Positions 35,414 to 43,941 of a stretch of 49,003 nt of DNA are shown piece by piece. The position numbers and the translations under genes are program-made. Source of the stretch: Bacillus sp. RO2 (lineage in GTDB: Bacteria > Bacillota > Bacilli > Bacillales > Bacillaceae_I); NCBI RefSeq assembly GCF_012911845.1, contig NZ_JAAXCU010000014.1, forward strand, positions 1 through 49,003, written 5' to 3'. Position 1 is the first letter of the stretch. Every line of letters begins with the position of its first letter. Below the pieces are notes generated by a model. That model was not told where the DNA came from. It saw only the letters and a program-made list of their open reading frames with translations, and did not search any database.

Positions 35414-36748
35414 TTACGCGATACTTTCATTAGACTGCTTTGTAGTTAAAGCACCAACAACGATTCCAATTAGCACACCAATCATTGCAGGAACCAACCA
35501 ACCTACCCCTTCATTATAAAAAGGAAGTATGCTGAAAATGTCCTGTAAGAAAGTTACCTCGATCTCAGCCATAGCCAATCCATCCACGAAACTTACAATA
35601 CCAGTGAATAGCAGCGCAAACCCATACACAAACGACTCATTTCTCCAACGATAAAACGAAAGAATAATCAATACAATTGCTAATGGGTAAATCATAATCA
35701 ATACAGGCAACGAAATCGTGATCAACTGCTCTAGGCCGACATTAGATACGACTAAACTAAAGACGGATAAGATTGCAACAAATACCTTATATGATACGGA
35801 AGGCATAATTTTAGAGAAGAATTTGCTTGTCGCAGAAACAAGTCCGACAGATGTCGTTAAGCATGCAAACGTAATGGCAAGTCCTAAAATAACCGCTCCG
35901 ATAGAACCAAACAGATAATCGGCAGCACCTGATAATATTTGACCGCCATTTCCTGCAGCTCCTACTGCATCGAGACTAGTTGCTCCAAGATAGGATAAAC
36001 CTGCATAGACGATAGTCAATCCTATGGCAGCAATAAATCCTGCTTTTAAACAAAGGGAAGTAATCGTCTTTCTATCTGTTACACCTTTATCCTTTATTGC
36101 AGAAATTACAACAATTCCGAAAACTAAAGCTGCAATGGTGTCCATTGTTAGATACCCTTCAAGGAAGCCCTTAAAGAAAGCGGAACTTTGGTATGCTTCT
36201 GTTGGAGCACCTATTGCGCCCATTGGAGTGATAATACTTTTGACAACCAGAATACCAATTACCAGCAACAATATAGGTGTTAAGACTTTCCCGATTCGAT
36301 CTACAAGTTTTGCTGGATTTAATGCAAGATAATACGTAATAGCAAAGAATACTAATGTAAAGAGAAAAAGTGCTAGGCCTTGTGGATTAACCGATTCAGG
36401 TAAGAAAGGTGTTGCAGCAATTTCAAAGGCTACAGTACCTGTACGCGGGATACCAAAGAATGGCCCAATGGCTAAATACATAATGATAGTAAAAACAATT
36501 CCGAAAATTGGGTGTACACGATTAGCTAGTGTTTGAAGGTCGCCACCTGTGTATGCAATGGCCATTACTCCAAGGAGTGGTAGGCCAACCCCTGTAATTA
36601 AGAAACCTATAACAGAAATTCCTACGTTATCACCGGCTGCTTGCCCAAGTAAAGGAGGGAAGATCATATTTCCGGCACCTAAAAATAAGGCAAACAACAT
36701 TAGTCCCAATACCAATATATCTTTATTTGTATATACTTTTTTCTGCAT
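35414..36748 (-). CDS. brnQ: Branched-chain amino acid transporter BrnQ
   Basis: 444 residues from ATG 36748, preceded by AGGAGGATTTTC; a longer frame starting at 36826 crosses the regulatory sites and is rejected. Twelve hydrophobic segments; the family N terminus is ILVLGLMLFALFLGAGNMIFPP, followed by PLLGVMAIAYTGGDL. It takes up leucine, isoleucine and valine with sodium or proton. Upstream are a perfect CcpA cre (36776-36790) and a CodY-like box (36799-36813), fitting control by carbon and amino acid supply. Confidence 0.94.
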   Translation of the reverse strand: MQKKVYTNKDILVLGLMLFALFLGAGNMIFPPLLGQAAGDNVGISVIGFLITGVGLPLLGVMAIAYTGGDLQTLANRVHPIFGIVFTIIMYLAIGPFFGIPRTGTVAFEIAATPFLPESVNPQGLALFLFTLVFFAITYYLALNPAKLVDRIGKVLTPILLLVIGILVVKSIITPMGAIGAPTEAYQSSAFFKGFLEGYLTMDTIAALVFGIVVISAIKDKGVTDRKTITSLCLKAGFIAAIGLTIVYAGLSYLGATSLDAVGAAGNGGQILSGAADYLFGSIGAVILGLAITFACLTTSVGLVSATSKFFSKIMPSVSYKVFVAILSVFSLVVSNVGLEQLITISLPVLIMIYPLAIVLIILSFYRWRNESFVYGFALLFTGIVSFVDGLAMAEIEVTFLQDIFSILPFYNEGVGWLVPAMIGVLIGIVVGALTTKQSNESIA

Positions 36749-36775
36749 GAAAATCCTCCTGATGAGAAAATGAAA

Positions 36776-36790
36776 TGAATACGTTTTCAT
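36776..36790. promoter_or_regulatory. Perfect CcpA cre site upstream of brnQ
   Basis: On the minus strand ATGAAAACGTATTCA fits WTGNAANCGNWNNCW at all positions, 28 bp before the brnQ start codon. Confidence 0.8.
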
Positions 36791-36798
36791 CCTATCAT

Positions 36799-36813
36799 AA
36801 TTTTGATGAAATT
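36799..36813. promoter_or_regulatory. CodY-like box upstream of brnQ
   Basis: AATTTTGATGAAATT matches 12 of 15 positions of the CodY motif AATTTTCWGAAAATT. Branched-chain amino acid transporters are known CodY targets in Bacillus. Confidence 0.5.
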
Positions 36814-36870
36814 TGTCGAATAACATAAAAGTTCAACAATTCTATATATTAGAAAAACAATTATTAGTTT

Positions 36871-36888
36871 AACATGTCTATACATGTT
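36871..36888. promoter_or_regulatory. Operator-like inverted repeat between brnQ and nifZ
   Basis: AACATGT (36871-36877), CTAT, ACATGTT (36882-36888): perfect 7-bp arms. Sits in the 312-bp divergent gap. The bound protein, if any, is unknown. Confidence 0.4.
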
Positions 36889-37060
36889 TAGAAAGAAAAA
36901 AAGACTATTTCTAATAAATACCTTTCTCTTGGCGCTATAAGGGGAGGCAATTCTTTTCCATAGATATAAAATGTGCTAACATTAATATTCGCTTAGAAGA
37001 AAATATTATCTATATTAAATTGATGACTCAAATTCCTCATCATGCTAATGGAGGATGACC

Positions 37061-38197
37061 ATGATCTATTTAGACAATAGCGCTACTACTAGACCATATA
37101 AAGAAGTGTTGGATTCTTTCCTTAAAGTGTCCACAGAGTATTTTGGAAATCCATCCTCGCTCCATTCCCTTGGCGGCGAGGCAGAAATGCTACTTAACCG
37201 TTCAAGGGAGACAATAGCATCCTTGCTGCATGTCCATCATAAAGAAGTCATTTTCACTTCAGGTGGAACAGAAAGCAACAACTTGGCGATTAAAGGATGT
37301 GCCTTAAGCAAAAGAAATATCGGTAATCATATCATCACAACCGCTATCGAACATCCTTCCGTAGCAAATGCGATTAAAGATTTAGAAAAGGAAGGCTTTA
37401 AAGTAACGATACTTCCTGTTGATAAAGAAGGAAGAATTACTGTAAAGCAAGTGGAAGATGCGTTAAGGAAAGATACGGTGTTGGTTTCTATCATACATGT
37501 GAATAATGAAACTGGAGTAATCCAACCTGTAGAAGAAATAGGAGAAGTTCTTCTAAACTACCCCAATGTCAGCTTCCATGTCGATCATATACAAGGGATC
37601 GGGAAAGTTCCATTAAGAATGGCTGTAATAGACCTTTGCTCACTTTCGGCTCATAAGTTTCACGGGCTAAAAGGAAACGGTGTACTTATTGCTAAAAATG
37701 GAGTCAAGCTTCACCCCCTTCTTAGTGGAGGAGATCAGGAATGGACGTTACGTTCCGGAACAGAGAATGTGGGGGGGATAGTTGCCATGACCAAAGCTCT
37801 CCGAATGACTTTAGAGAATAGTGAAAACTATTTATCAGATTTAACTGCATTGAAACATTATCTTCTTGATGAATTGGTGCAGATAGATGGAGTATTTATT
37901 CATACCTCCACAAGTCAAAGCGCACCGCATATTGTCAATTTTTCCGTTCCGGGCATAAAGTCGGAAGTACTGGTACATGCATTAGGAAATAAGGATATTT
38001 ATGTATCCACCACCTCTGCTTGCTCTTCCAAGCGAAAAGCACCAAGCAAAACCTTAATGGCCATGGGTGTGACGAGACAGCAGGCGGAAAGTGCTATTAG
38101 GATAAGTATGACCTACAGTACGACGAAAGAAGAAATACGTTTACTTTTAAAAGAACTAATACAAGCGATAAACACAATAAAAGAAGTAACGAGGTAA
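37061..38197 (+). CDS. nifZ: Cysteine desulfurase NifZ (NifS/IscS family)
   Basis: 378 residues from ATG 37061, with GGAGG six bases upstream. The PLP lysine is Lys199 in LSAHKFHGLKGNG; the catalytic Cys is Cys321 in TTSACSSKRKAPS. The segment preceding the lysine reads FHVDHIQG where most homologues have VDxxQ. It supplies persulfide sulphur to ThiI for 4-thiouridine in tRNA; in B. subtilis this enzyme is the dedicated ThiI partner. Five bp separate it from thiI. Confidence 0.93.
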   Translation: MIYLDNSATTRPYKEVLDSFLKVSTEYFGNPSSLHSLGGEAEMLLNRSRETIASLLHVHHKEVIFTSGGTESNNLAIKGCALSKRNIGNHIITTAIEHPSVANAIKDLEKEGFKVTILPVDKEGRITVKQVEDALRKDTVLVSIIHVNNETGVIQPVEEIGEVLLNYPNVSFHVDHIQGIGKVPLRMAVIDLCSLSAHKFHGLKGNGVLIAKNGVKLHPLLSGGDQEWTLRSGTENVGGIVAMTKALRMTLENSENYLSDLTALKHYLLDELVQIDGVFIHTSTSQSAPHIVNFSVPGIKSEVLVHALGNKDIYVSTTSACSSKRKAPSKTLMAMGVTRQQAESAIRISMTYSTTKEEIRLLLKELIQAINTIKEVTR

Positions 38198-38202
38198 AAA
38201 AC

Positions 38203-39411
38203 ATGAACTATGATCACATATTAATACGATTTGGTGAACTGTCTACAAAAGGAAGAAACCGTAAACAGTTTGTGCAGCGTCTGAGCTTCAATATTTTAGA
38301 AAAAATTAAGGACTTCCCAAACGTCACTATTGAAAAAAGCAGAGACAGAATGTTCATCAAATTAAATGGGGAGCCGCATGAACAGATTCTAGATCGACTT
38401 CAAAGCATCTTTGGCATTCACTCTTTTAGCTTAGCTGTCAAAACGAAAACTGAACTAGAAGAAATGAAAAAAGGAGCATTATTCGCTCTCGAGGCGTTAC
38501 CTTACAAAGGAAAAACGTTTAAAGTGACTGCCAAGCGCGCATACAAAAACTTTGAACTTGATACCAATGAATTGAATCATGCAATAGGATCACATCTATT
38601 GAGAAATACCGAAGACTTGACAGTGAATGTAAGGCAACCAGATATTAATGTCAGGGTGGAAGTCAGAGAAGAAGCCACCTATATTACGTGTAAGGATATT
38701 GCAGGCGCAGGAGGTCTACCTGTCGGGACAAGTGGTACCGGTGTGCTCATGCTATCTGGAGGGATTGACAGCCCGGTAGCAGGTTATTTGGCAATGAAAC
38801 GTGGCATTAGACTGGAGGTTGTCCACTTCTTCAGCCCTCCGTATACAAGTGAACGTGCGAAACAGAAAGTCGTGGAACTGACAGAAAGACTGACAGATTT
38901 CGGACACTCCATTAATTTGCATATTGTTCCTTTTACAGACATTCAAGTAGCAATTCAAAAGCAAGTACCGGAAAACTATACGATGACGTCCACCAGAAGA
39001 TTCATGTTAAAAATAGCGGACAAAATCTGTGAAAAAGAGCAAGGGCTTGCCATCATTACTGGAGAAAGCTTGGGACAAGTGGCTAGTCAGACGTTGCAAA
39101 GCATGTCGACCATAAATGAGGTAACTTCCACTCCAATCATTCGCCCGCTCATTACAATGGACAAAATAGAGATCATGGATATTGCCAGACAAATTGATAC
39201 GTTGGAAATTTCCAACCGTCCTTATGAAGACTGTTGTACCATTTTCACACCGTATGCACCAAAAACAAAGCCCAAAAAAGAAAAAATCAATTTTTATGAG
39301 AGTTTCTTTGATATTGATAAAATGGTGAACGATGCAGTGGAACGTACAGAAAAACTACTAATAACAGGGAAAAAGAAAGAAGAAGACAGTATTATCAACG
39401 ATTTATTTTAA
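38203..39411 (+). CDS. thiI: tRNA 4-thiouridine synthetase ThiI
   Basis: 402 residues: an N-terminal ferredoxin-like region and THUMP domain (about 60-165) and a PP-loop adenylation domain with SGGIDSP at 185-191. The rhodanese extension of E. coli ThiI is absent, as is usual for Bacillus. GAGG precedes ATG 38203. It adenylates U8 of tRNA and receives sulphur from NifZ, encoded directly upstream. Confidence 0.95.
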   Translation: MNYDHILIRFGELSTKGRNRKQFVQRLSFNILEKIKDFPNVTIEKSRDRMFIKLNGEPHEQILDRLQSIFGIHSFSLAVKTKTELEEMKKGALFALEALPYKGKTFKVTAKRAYKNFELDTNELNHAIGSHLLRNTEDLTVNVRQPDINVRVEVREEATYITCKDIAGAGGLPVGTSGTGVLMLSGGIDSPVAGYLAMKRGIRLEVVHFFSPPYTSERAKQKVVELTERLTDFGHSINLHIVPFTDIQVAIQKQVPENYTMTSTRRFMLKIADKICEKEQGLAIITGESLGQVASQTLQSMSTINEVTSTPIIRPLITMDKIEIMDIARQIDTLEISNRPYEDCCTIFTPYAPKTKPKKEKINFYESFFDIDKMVNDAVERTEKLLITGKKKEEDSIINDLF

Positions 39412-39448
39412 CAGTTTGATACTGTGAAGAATTACCATTTTTAAAATA

Positions 39449-39479
39449 TGAATGATGCCATGTGTTTTTACACATTCTA
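39449..39479 (+). promoter_or_regulatory. Sigma-G type promoter of the SASP gene
   Basis: TGAATG (39449-39454), an 18-bp spacer and CATTCTA (39473-39479) resemble the forespore sigma-G consensus, 24 bp before the SASP start. This fits forespore expression. Confidence 0.65.
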
Positions 39480-39502
39480 TATTCACAAGGAGGTGAAAAC
39501 AC

Positions 39503-39706
39503 ATGGCAAACAACAGTTCAAACCAACTAGTTGTACCTGGTGTACAACAAGCTCTTGACCAAATGAAATACGAAATCGCTTCTGAATTCGGAGTTCAACT
39601 TGGTCCTGATGCAACTGCTCGCGCTAACGGTTCCGTTGGTGGAGAAATCACTAAACGCTTAGTTCAAATGGCTGAACAAAGCTTCGGTGGCGGTTACCAA
39701 AAATAA
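39503..39706 (+). CDS. sspA: Alpha/beta-type small acid-soluble spore protein
   Basis: 67 residues. The GPR protease site is in [10 protein letters not shown] (cleavage after the first Glu), and the DNA-binding core carries [22 protein letters not shown]. It coats and protects spore DNA and feeds outgrowth. AAGGAGGTG precedes ATG 39503. Like B. subtilis sspA it follows thiI. Sigma-G promoter and terminator are visible. The exact paralogue name is by position. Confidence 0.95.
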   Translation: MANNSSNQLVVPGVQQALDQMKYEIASEFGVQLGPDATARANGSVGGEITKRLVQMAEQSFGGGYQK

Positions 39707-39721
39707 TATATAAAATGGCTA

Positions 39722-39752
39722 CGAGGTGGGGGAAACCCCACCTTTCTTCTAT
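39722..39752 (+). terminator. Terminator of the SASP gene
   Basis: GAGGTGGGG, GAAA, CCCCACCTTTCTTCT. Confidence 0.88.
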
Positions 39753-39775
39753 TCTAATCTTGGAGGTGCTTTTAT

Positions 39776-39871
39776 ATGAAGGAGCAAAATCAAGTGGAAA
39801 AACAACAGAAGAAACAGGGAAGAAAACGCCGCAACGAGCCAAAGCATGCGGTAAAATCGAATGAACAGTAA
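39776..39871 (+). CDS. Small basic peptide, 31 residues
   Basis: ATG 39776 with TGGAGGTG (39761-39768) 7 bp upstream, TAA at 39869 and a terminator 12 bp later. The sequence is Lys/Arg/Gln-rich with KKQGRKRRNEPKHA and no hydrophobic segment. It follows the SASP gene, so a spore or nucleic-acid role is conceivable. Not recognised; the good ribosome site and terminator support a real gene. Confidence 0.65.
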   Translation: MKEQNQVEKQQKKQGRKRRNEPKHAVKSNEQ

Positions 39872-39882
39872 ATAATGTTCGG

Positions 39883-39911
39883 GCACCTTCTTTAGGGAAG
39901 GTGTTTTTTTA
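39883..39911 (+). terminator. Terminator of the 31-residue peptide gene
   Basis: CACCTTC (39884-39890), loop TTTAGG, GAAGGTG (39897-39903), then seven T. Confidence 0.88.
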
Positions 39912-40055
39912 TGTTTTATAAATTATGTGCCGGGAGAATTTCTTGCGTGGTAGATCAGTTTGAACAGCGGGAGGAGTTGGACTAGATGCTTTTAGAAATA
40001 CGTTATTTTAGGATATTTCATAGAAAATCCTCCAATTCTAGGTGTGGAAATTTGG

Positions 40056-40277
40056 TTCGGTCAACTTTCAATTTGGTTTGGACAATTTTTGATGGAATAT
40101 ACAGGGAGTTCGGACAATTGGATGATAGGTTTGGTCAAATATCCTAGTAGATTCGGTCATTTAAAAATTTGGTTCGGTCACTTATCGAAAAACTTCGGTC
40201 AATTATGCGAAATATTCGGTCAATTTCCAGAAATCTTCGGACAACTTCCCCAAAACTTCGGACATTCTCAAAAGATT
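40056..40277. repeat. 21-bp periodic array B (ten units)
   Basis: Core TTCGGTCAA (variants TTTGG, GGACAA) starts at 40056, 40077, 40109, 40130, 40152, 40173, 40194, 40215, 40236 and 40257. Seven of nine steps are exactly 21 bp, one is 22, one 32. The variable half often holds GAAA or CAAAA. A weak unit may precede at 40036 and another may follow near 40277. It lies 146 bp after a terminator and about 43 bp before the next promoter. Units are not identical, unlike a fresh tandem repeat. Confidence 0.93.
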
Positions 40278-40319
40278 TCACATTCCTCCCAAAAAAAAAC
40301 GAAAAATTCCACAAAATAA

Positions 40320-40366
40320 TTCAAATTATTTAAAAAATTTTGTAATATAGAGGTAGTACTATTACA
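40320..40366 (+). promoter_or_regulatory. Promoter and inverted repeat of the acyl-CoA ligase gene
   Basis: TTCAAA (40320-40325), 17-bp spacer, TAATAT (40343-40348). The perfect inverted repeat TGTAATA (40341-40347), 12 bp, TATTACA (40360-40366) covers the -10 and the likely start point. Confidence 0.55.
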
Positions 40367-40382
40367 AAGGGGATGACTTCAT

Positions 40383-41972
40383 ATGAAAAGAGAAGAACTT
40401 TTAGCACCGCAAAAGTACAATCTGGTTGAAGAAGTGGAAAAGTACGTACAAGACAGCGAAAGGCTCGCACTCATTTGGGAAAGCGAGCAAGGGGAGAAGG
40501 AACAAGTAACGTATCAACAATTAATGAAAGCTGCAAATAAAATTGGAAACGCTTTACTTTCGGAAGGACTGCAAAAAGGGGATGTAGTTCTTGTCATGAT
40601 GCCAAGGCTTATTGAATCGTATCAAGTGTACTTAGGTGCACTCAAAGCCGGTATTGTGGTTATTCCATGCTCTGAAATGTTAAGGGAAAAAGATCTTGCA
40701 TACCGAATTGAGCACGGAGATGTTAAAGGGATTATTACATATCAACCATTTTTGGAACAGGCAGATAAATTAGAAGAAGTGAGCAACCTGGTAAGATTCA
40801 GTGTTGGTGGTTTAGCGGAAAAAGGCTGGACAAACCTGCAGGAAGCGATGGAAAAGCAATCTGACCAACTTGAATTTGCTTCCACTTCAAAAGATGACAT
40901 GGCTTTTCTATCCTATACATCAGGTACAACGGGCAACCCTAAAGGCGTAGTTCATACGCATGGCTGGGCTTACGCGCATCTTCGTACCACCTCCAAGAAC
41001 TGGCTTGGTATCGAAGAAAATGATGTAGTTTGGGCGACGGCAAGTCCTGGCTGGCAGAAATGGATTTGGAGTCCGTTCTTATCGACACTTGGTTCTGGTG
41101 CAACAGGCTTTGTCTACCATGGAAAATTTGATCCTAACACCTACCTGAAGCTTTTGGAAAAACATGAAGTGAATGTCCTTTGCTGTACACCGACAGAGTA
41201 TCGTCTGATGGCGAAAGTGGATAACTTGAACGCTTATCAGCTACCACACCTTCACAGTGCAGTATCAGCCGGGGAACCATTAAACCGTGAAGTAATTGAC
41301 ACCTTCCGAAGACATTTCCAAATCGATGTCCGAGACGGCTATGGCCAGACGGAAAACACGCTGTTACTTGGTGTTTTAAAAGGAATGGAAATCAAATCTG
41401 GTTCAATGGGAAAACCGACACCTGGCAACCGGGTAACCATCATTAATGAGGATGCCGAAGAGTGTGCGGTGGGGGAAGTTGGGGACATTGCAGTACACGT
41501 AGAGACACCTGCCCTTTTCAAGCACTATTACAAAGATCCTGAGCGTACTTCCAGACAATTTAGAGGAGACTATTATATAACTGGAGATAAAGCAAAGAAA
41601 GATGATGAAGGATACTTCTGGTTTGAAGGAAGAAGTGATGATATTATCATCAGTTCTGGATATACGATTGGACCATTTGAAGTGGAAGATGCATTAGTAA
41701 AGCATCCGTTGGTTCGCGAATGTGCGGTAGTAGCCAGTCCGGATGAAATCAGAGGGAATGTAGTCAAGGCGTTTGTTGTACTTCAGGATGGAGTGGAGCA
41801 AGAGGAAGACAAAGTGACTAAACTGCTTCAAGAGCATGTTAAGGAATTGACAGCCCCTTATAAGTACCCTCGCAAAATAGAGTACGTTGCCGAGCTTCCG
41901 AAAACTACTTCAGGAAAAATAAGAAGAATAGAACTACGGCAGCAAGAATTGGCTCAAGCGGCACAATCCTGA
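40383..41972 (+). CDS. ytcI: Short/branched-chain acyl-CoA ligase, MbcS/YtcI-like
   Basis: 529 residues, an adenylate-forming enzyme: SYTSGTTGNPKGVVHTHG, DGYGQTENT, YFWFEGRSDDII and C-terminal LPKTTSGKIRR, whose lysine is the usual catalytic and acetylation site. Same length and place as B. subtilis YtcI, which resembles staphylococcal MbcS, an activator of branched-chain carboxylic acids. A role in feeding isobutyrate or methylbutyrate into branched fatty acids is therefore likely; acetate or propionate activation is the alternative. GGGG before ATG 40383 is the ribosome site. Array B lies upstream. Confidence 0.87.
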   Translation: MKREELLAPQKYNLVEEVEKYVQDSERLALIWESEQGEKEQVTYQQLMKAANKIGNALLSEGLQKGDVVLVMMPRLIESYQVYLGALKAGIVVIPCSEMLREKDLAYRIEHGDVKGIITYQPFLEQADKLEEVSNLVRFSVGGLAEKGWTNLQEAMEKQSDQLEFASTSKDDMAFLSYTSGTTGNPKGVVHTHGWAYAHLRTTSKNWLGIEENDVVWATASPGWQKWIWSPFLSTLGSGATGFVYHGKFDPNTYLKLLEKHEVNVLCCTPTEYRLMAKVDNLNAYQLPHLHSAVSAGEPLNREVIDTFRRHFQIDVRDGYGQTENTLLLGVLKGMEIKSGSMGKPTPGNRVTIINEDAEECAVGEVGDIAVHVETPALFKHYYKDPERTSRQFRGDYYITGDKAKKDDEGYFWFEGRSDDIIISSGYTIGPFEVEDALVKHPLVRECAVVASPDEIRGNVVKAFVVLQDGVEQEEDKVTKLLQEHVKELTAPYKYPRKIEYVAELPKTTSGKIRRIELRQQELAQAAQS

Positions 41973-41992
41973 TAAAGATAAATCTACAAAGG

Positions 41993-42050
41993 AAAGGTAG
42001 TAAGGGTGGGGATCAGATTCCTTGACCCCTCCTCTACTGCTTTTTTTAAT
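41993..42050 (+). terminator. Probable terminator after ytcI
   Basis: GTAGTAAGGGTGGGG can pair, with some mismatches, with CCCCTCCTCTACTGC, followed by TTTTTTT. Confidence 0.65.
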
Positions 42051-42123
42051 GCGATTTTTTGTGCCAGACCTTCACAAATGATAATCTAGATGTAATTTTA
42101 CAAAAAGAAGGAGAAAGATTACC

Positions 42124-43716
42124 ATGGGAGAAATATGGTACGGCGGAACAATCTACACAATGAAAGCAGAATTGGAAACGTTCGAAGCTGTGTATACGGA
42201 AGATGGGCTCATTAAAGACATCGGCACTCAAGAAGAGCTCTTCTCTACATACCATAATGCACAAAAGCAAGATTTGAAAGGGGCAGTTATGTACCCTGGC
42301 TTTACAGACAGCCATATGCACCTGATTGGGCACGGTGAGAAATTATTACGCCTGGATTTATCAAACTACACATCCCCCCAAGAGGTAAAAAAAGCATTAT
42401 TGAAAAAAGTCCAAGAAACCCCTGAAGGAGAATGGATCTTTGGAGAAGGATGGAATGAGAATAATTTTGTTGACCGGAAAATTTTCCACAGAAACGAGCT
42501 CGACGAAATCACTTCCAATCACCCAATGATTTTATCAAGAGTTTGCCGTCATGCAGTTTTAGTCAACAGCAAAGCATTGGATTTTGCCGGCATTACAAGA
42601 GAAACTGAAAATCCTTCAGGTGGAGTGATTGTAAAAGATATTGATGGTGAACCGACTGGGTACTTACTTGACCAAGCGCAGGAATTAGTGAAAAAGAAGA
42701 TACCAAAAGCGAGTGAAAGTTACTTATACAATGCTTTAAAAACTTCTATTGAAGATTGCTTACGCCTCGGATTGGTAGGCAGTCACAGTGAAGATTTAAG
42801 TTATTATGGCAGTTTTACTAAAACATTTGGAGCGTTTGAAAATGTAATTGAACGAGACAAGTTAAAGTATCGTGCCCATTTGTTGGTTCACCATGAGGTA
42901 GTGGATGATATGCATGAAGAAGGTCATAAATTTAAAGAAACAACAGGCTTCATTACCCTTGGTGCCATGAAAATATTTGCAGATGGTGCACTGGGAGGCA
43001 GGACTGCATTGTTAAGCCGTCCTTATAATGATGCTCCTGAGACATCTGGGGTTGCTATCCACACACAAGAACAACTTAAGAGTCTAGTAAAAAAAGCAAG
43101 AGAATATGGAATGACCGTTGCAGTTCATACCATCGGTGACCTTGCATTTGAGTACATGTTAGATGCGATTGAAAACTATCCTGCTCCAGAGGGGGAACGA
43201 GATAGACTTATTCATGCTCAAATCTTAACGAAGGACCTGATTGATCGTGCGAAAAAACTACCACTCATTCTAGATATTCAACCGCGTTTTGTGGCAACCG
43301 ACTTTCCTTGGATTATTGAACGTTTAGGAGAGGAAAGACTCAACTATTCCTATGCCTGGAAAACACTTCTGGATGAAGGTCTCATTTGTGCAGGTGGTTC
43401 TGACGCTCCTATTGAACCGGTTGACCCGATTTTGGGAATTCACGCTGCTGTTACAAGGCAAACACCCGGAGACATAGAAAGAACAGTCTATCAACCAGAA
43501 CAACGTCTTTCCATGTATGAAGCAATCGGTCTCTTTACAAAAGGTAGCGCCCAAGCTATTTCAGAAGAACATATACAAGGAATCATCGATACAGGCTATT
43601 ACGCAGACTTCACAGTACTCGATACCGATCTATTCAAAGCAACAGACGATGGTATCCTTGAAACAAACGTACTAATGACAATAGTCGACGGTACGATTGT
43701 GTACGAGAGAGAGTAA
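42124..43716 (+). CDS. ytcJ: YtcJ-like metal-dependent amidohydrolase
   Basis: 530 residues of the amidohydrolase superfamily, YtcJ branch. Metal-site motifs: DSHMHLIGHG near residue 59, the AVHTIGD histidine region, LIHAQIL, and C-terminal AGGSDAPIEPVDP. KIFADGALGGRTAL is typical of the branch. AAGGAGAAAG precedes ATG 42124. Neighbour order matches B. subtilis ytcI-ytcJ. Substrate unknown; hydrolysis of a C-N bond is expected. Confidence 0.9.
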   Translation: MGEIWYGGTIYTMKAELETFEAVYTEDGLIKDIGTQEELFSTYHNAQKQDLKGAVMYPGFTDSHMHLIGHGEKLLRLDLSNYTSPQEVKKALLKKVQETPEGEWIFGEGWNENNFVDRKIFHRNELDEITSNHPMILSRVCRHAVLVNSKALDFAGITRETENPSGGVIVKDIDGEPTGYLLDQAQELVKKKIPKASESYLYNALKTSIEDCLRLGLVGSHSEDLSYYGSFTKTFGAFENVIERDKLKYRAHLLVHHEVVDDMHEEGHKFKETTGFITLGAMKIFADGALGGRTALLSRPYNDAPETSGVAIHTQEQLKSLVKKAREYGMTVAVHTIGDLAFEYMLDAIENYPAPEGERDRLIHAQILTKDLIDRAKKLPLILDIQPRFVATDFPWIIERLGEERLNYSYAWKTLLDEGLICAGGSDAPIEPVDPILGIHAAVTRQTPGDIERTVYQPEQRLSMYEAIGLFTKGSAQAISEEHIQGIIDTGYYADFTVLDTDLFKATDDGILETNVLMTIVDGTIVYERE

Positions 43717-43743
43717 GAATAGTAAGCATAGTATGGAGATATA

Positions 43744-43875
43744 TAGCTGATAATTGGAGCAAAAGGCGTAGACTCCTGCGGGGGAAGTAGCGACATTGTT
43801 GAGACCCCGCAACGAAGTGAGGAGGCTCAAGGTCGCCCCGCGGAAAGCGAAGCCATTTGCGGAAATTAACAGCGG
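43744..43875 (+). repeat. Dispersed palindromic repeat, copy 9 (best-preserved)
   Basis: Starts AGCTGATAATTGGAGC and ends GGAAATTAACAGCGG. Nested pairings are visible: outer ATTGG.. with ..TTAACAGC, GCAAAAGGC with GCCATTTGC, and GCGACATTGTTGAG with CTCAAGGTCGC, around ACCCCGC. In the convergent ytcJ-ppnK gap. Used here as the reference orientation. Confidence 0.92.
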
Positions 43876-43887
43876 AGTTATAGCGTA

Positions 43888-43924
43888 TACAAAAGGACAC
43901 CGCGTTCATACGGTGCCCTTTGTT
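43888..43924 (-). terminator. Terminator of ppnK
   Basis: On the minus strand AAAGGGCACCG pairs with CGGTGTCCTTTT (two G-U pairs), followed by G and T. Confidence 0.7.
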
Positions 43925-43941
43925 GATATAAATGGTGAATT

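Noticed and set aside
36837-37060. Riboswitch or T-box before nifZ
   Set aside because: No conserved T-box, SAM or other riboswitch blocks; only short palindromes and A/T-rich sequence.
40056-40277. CRISPR array
   Set aside because: Cores of 8-12 bp with a 21-bp period are far too short for CRISPR, repeats are not identical, and no cas genes are present.
40044-40319. A 91-codon ORF through array B with FGQ heptads
   Set aside because: No ribosome site before its GTG start, and the 32- and 22-bp steps throw the heptad out of frame in the middle, so the coding sense follows from the 21-bp period.
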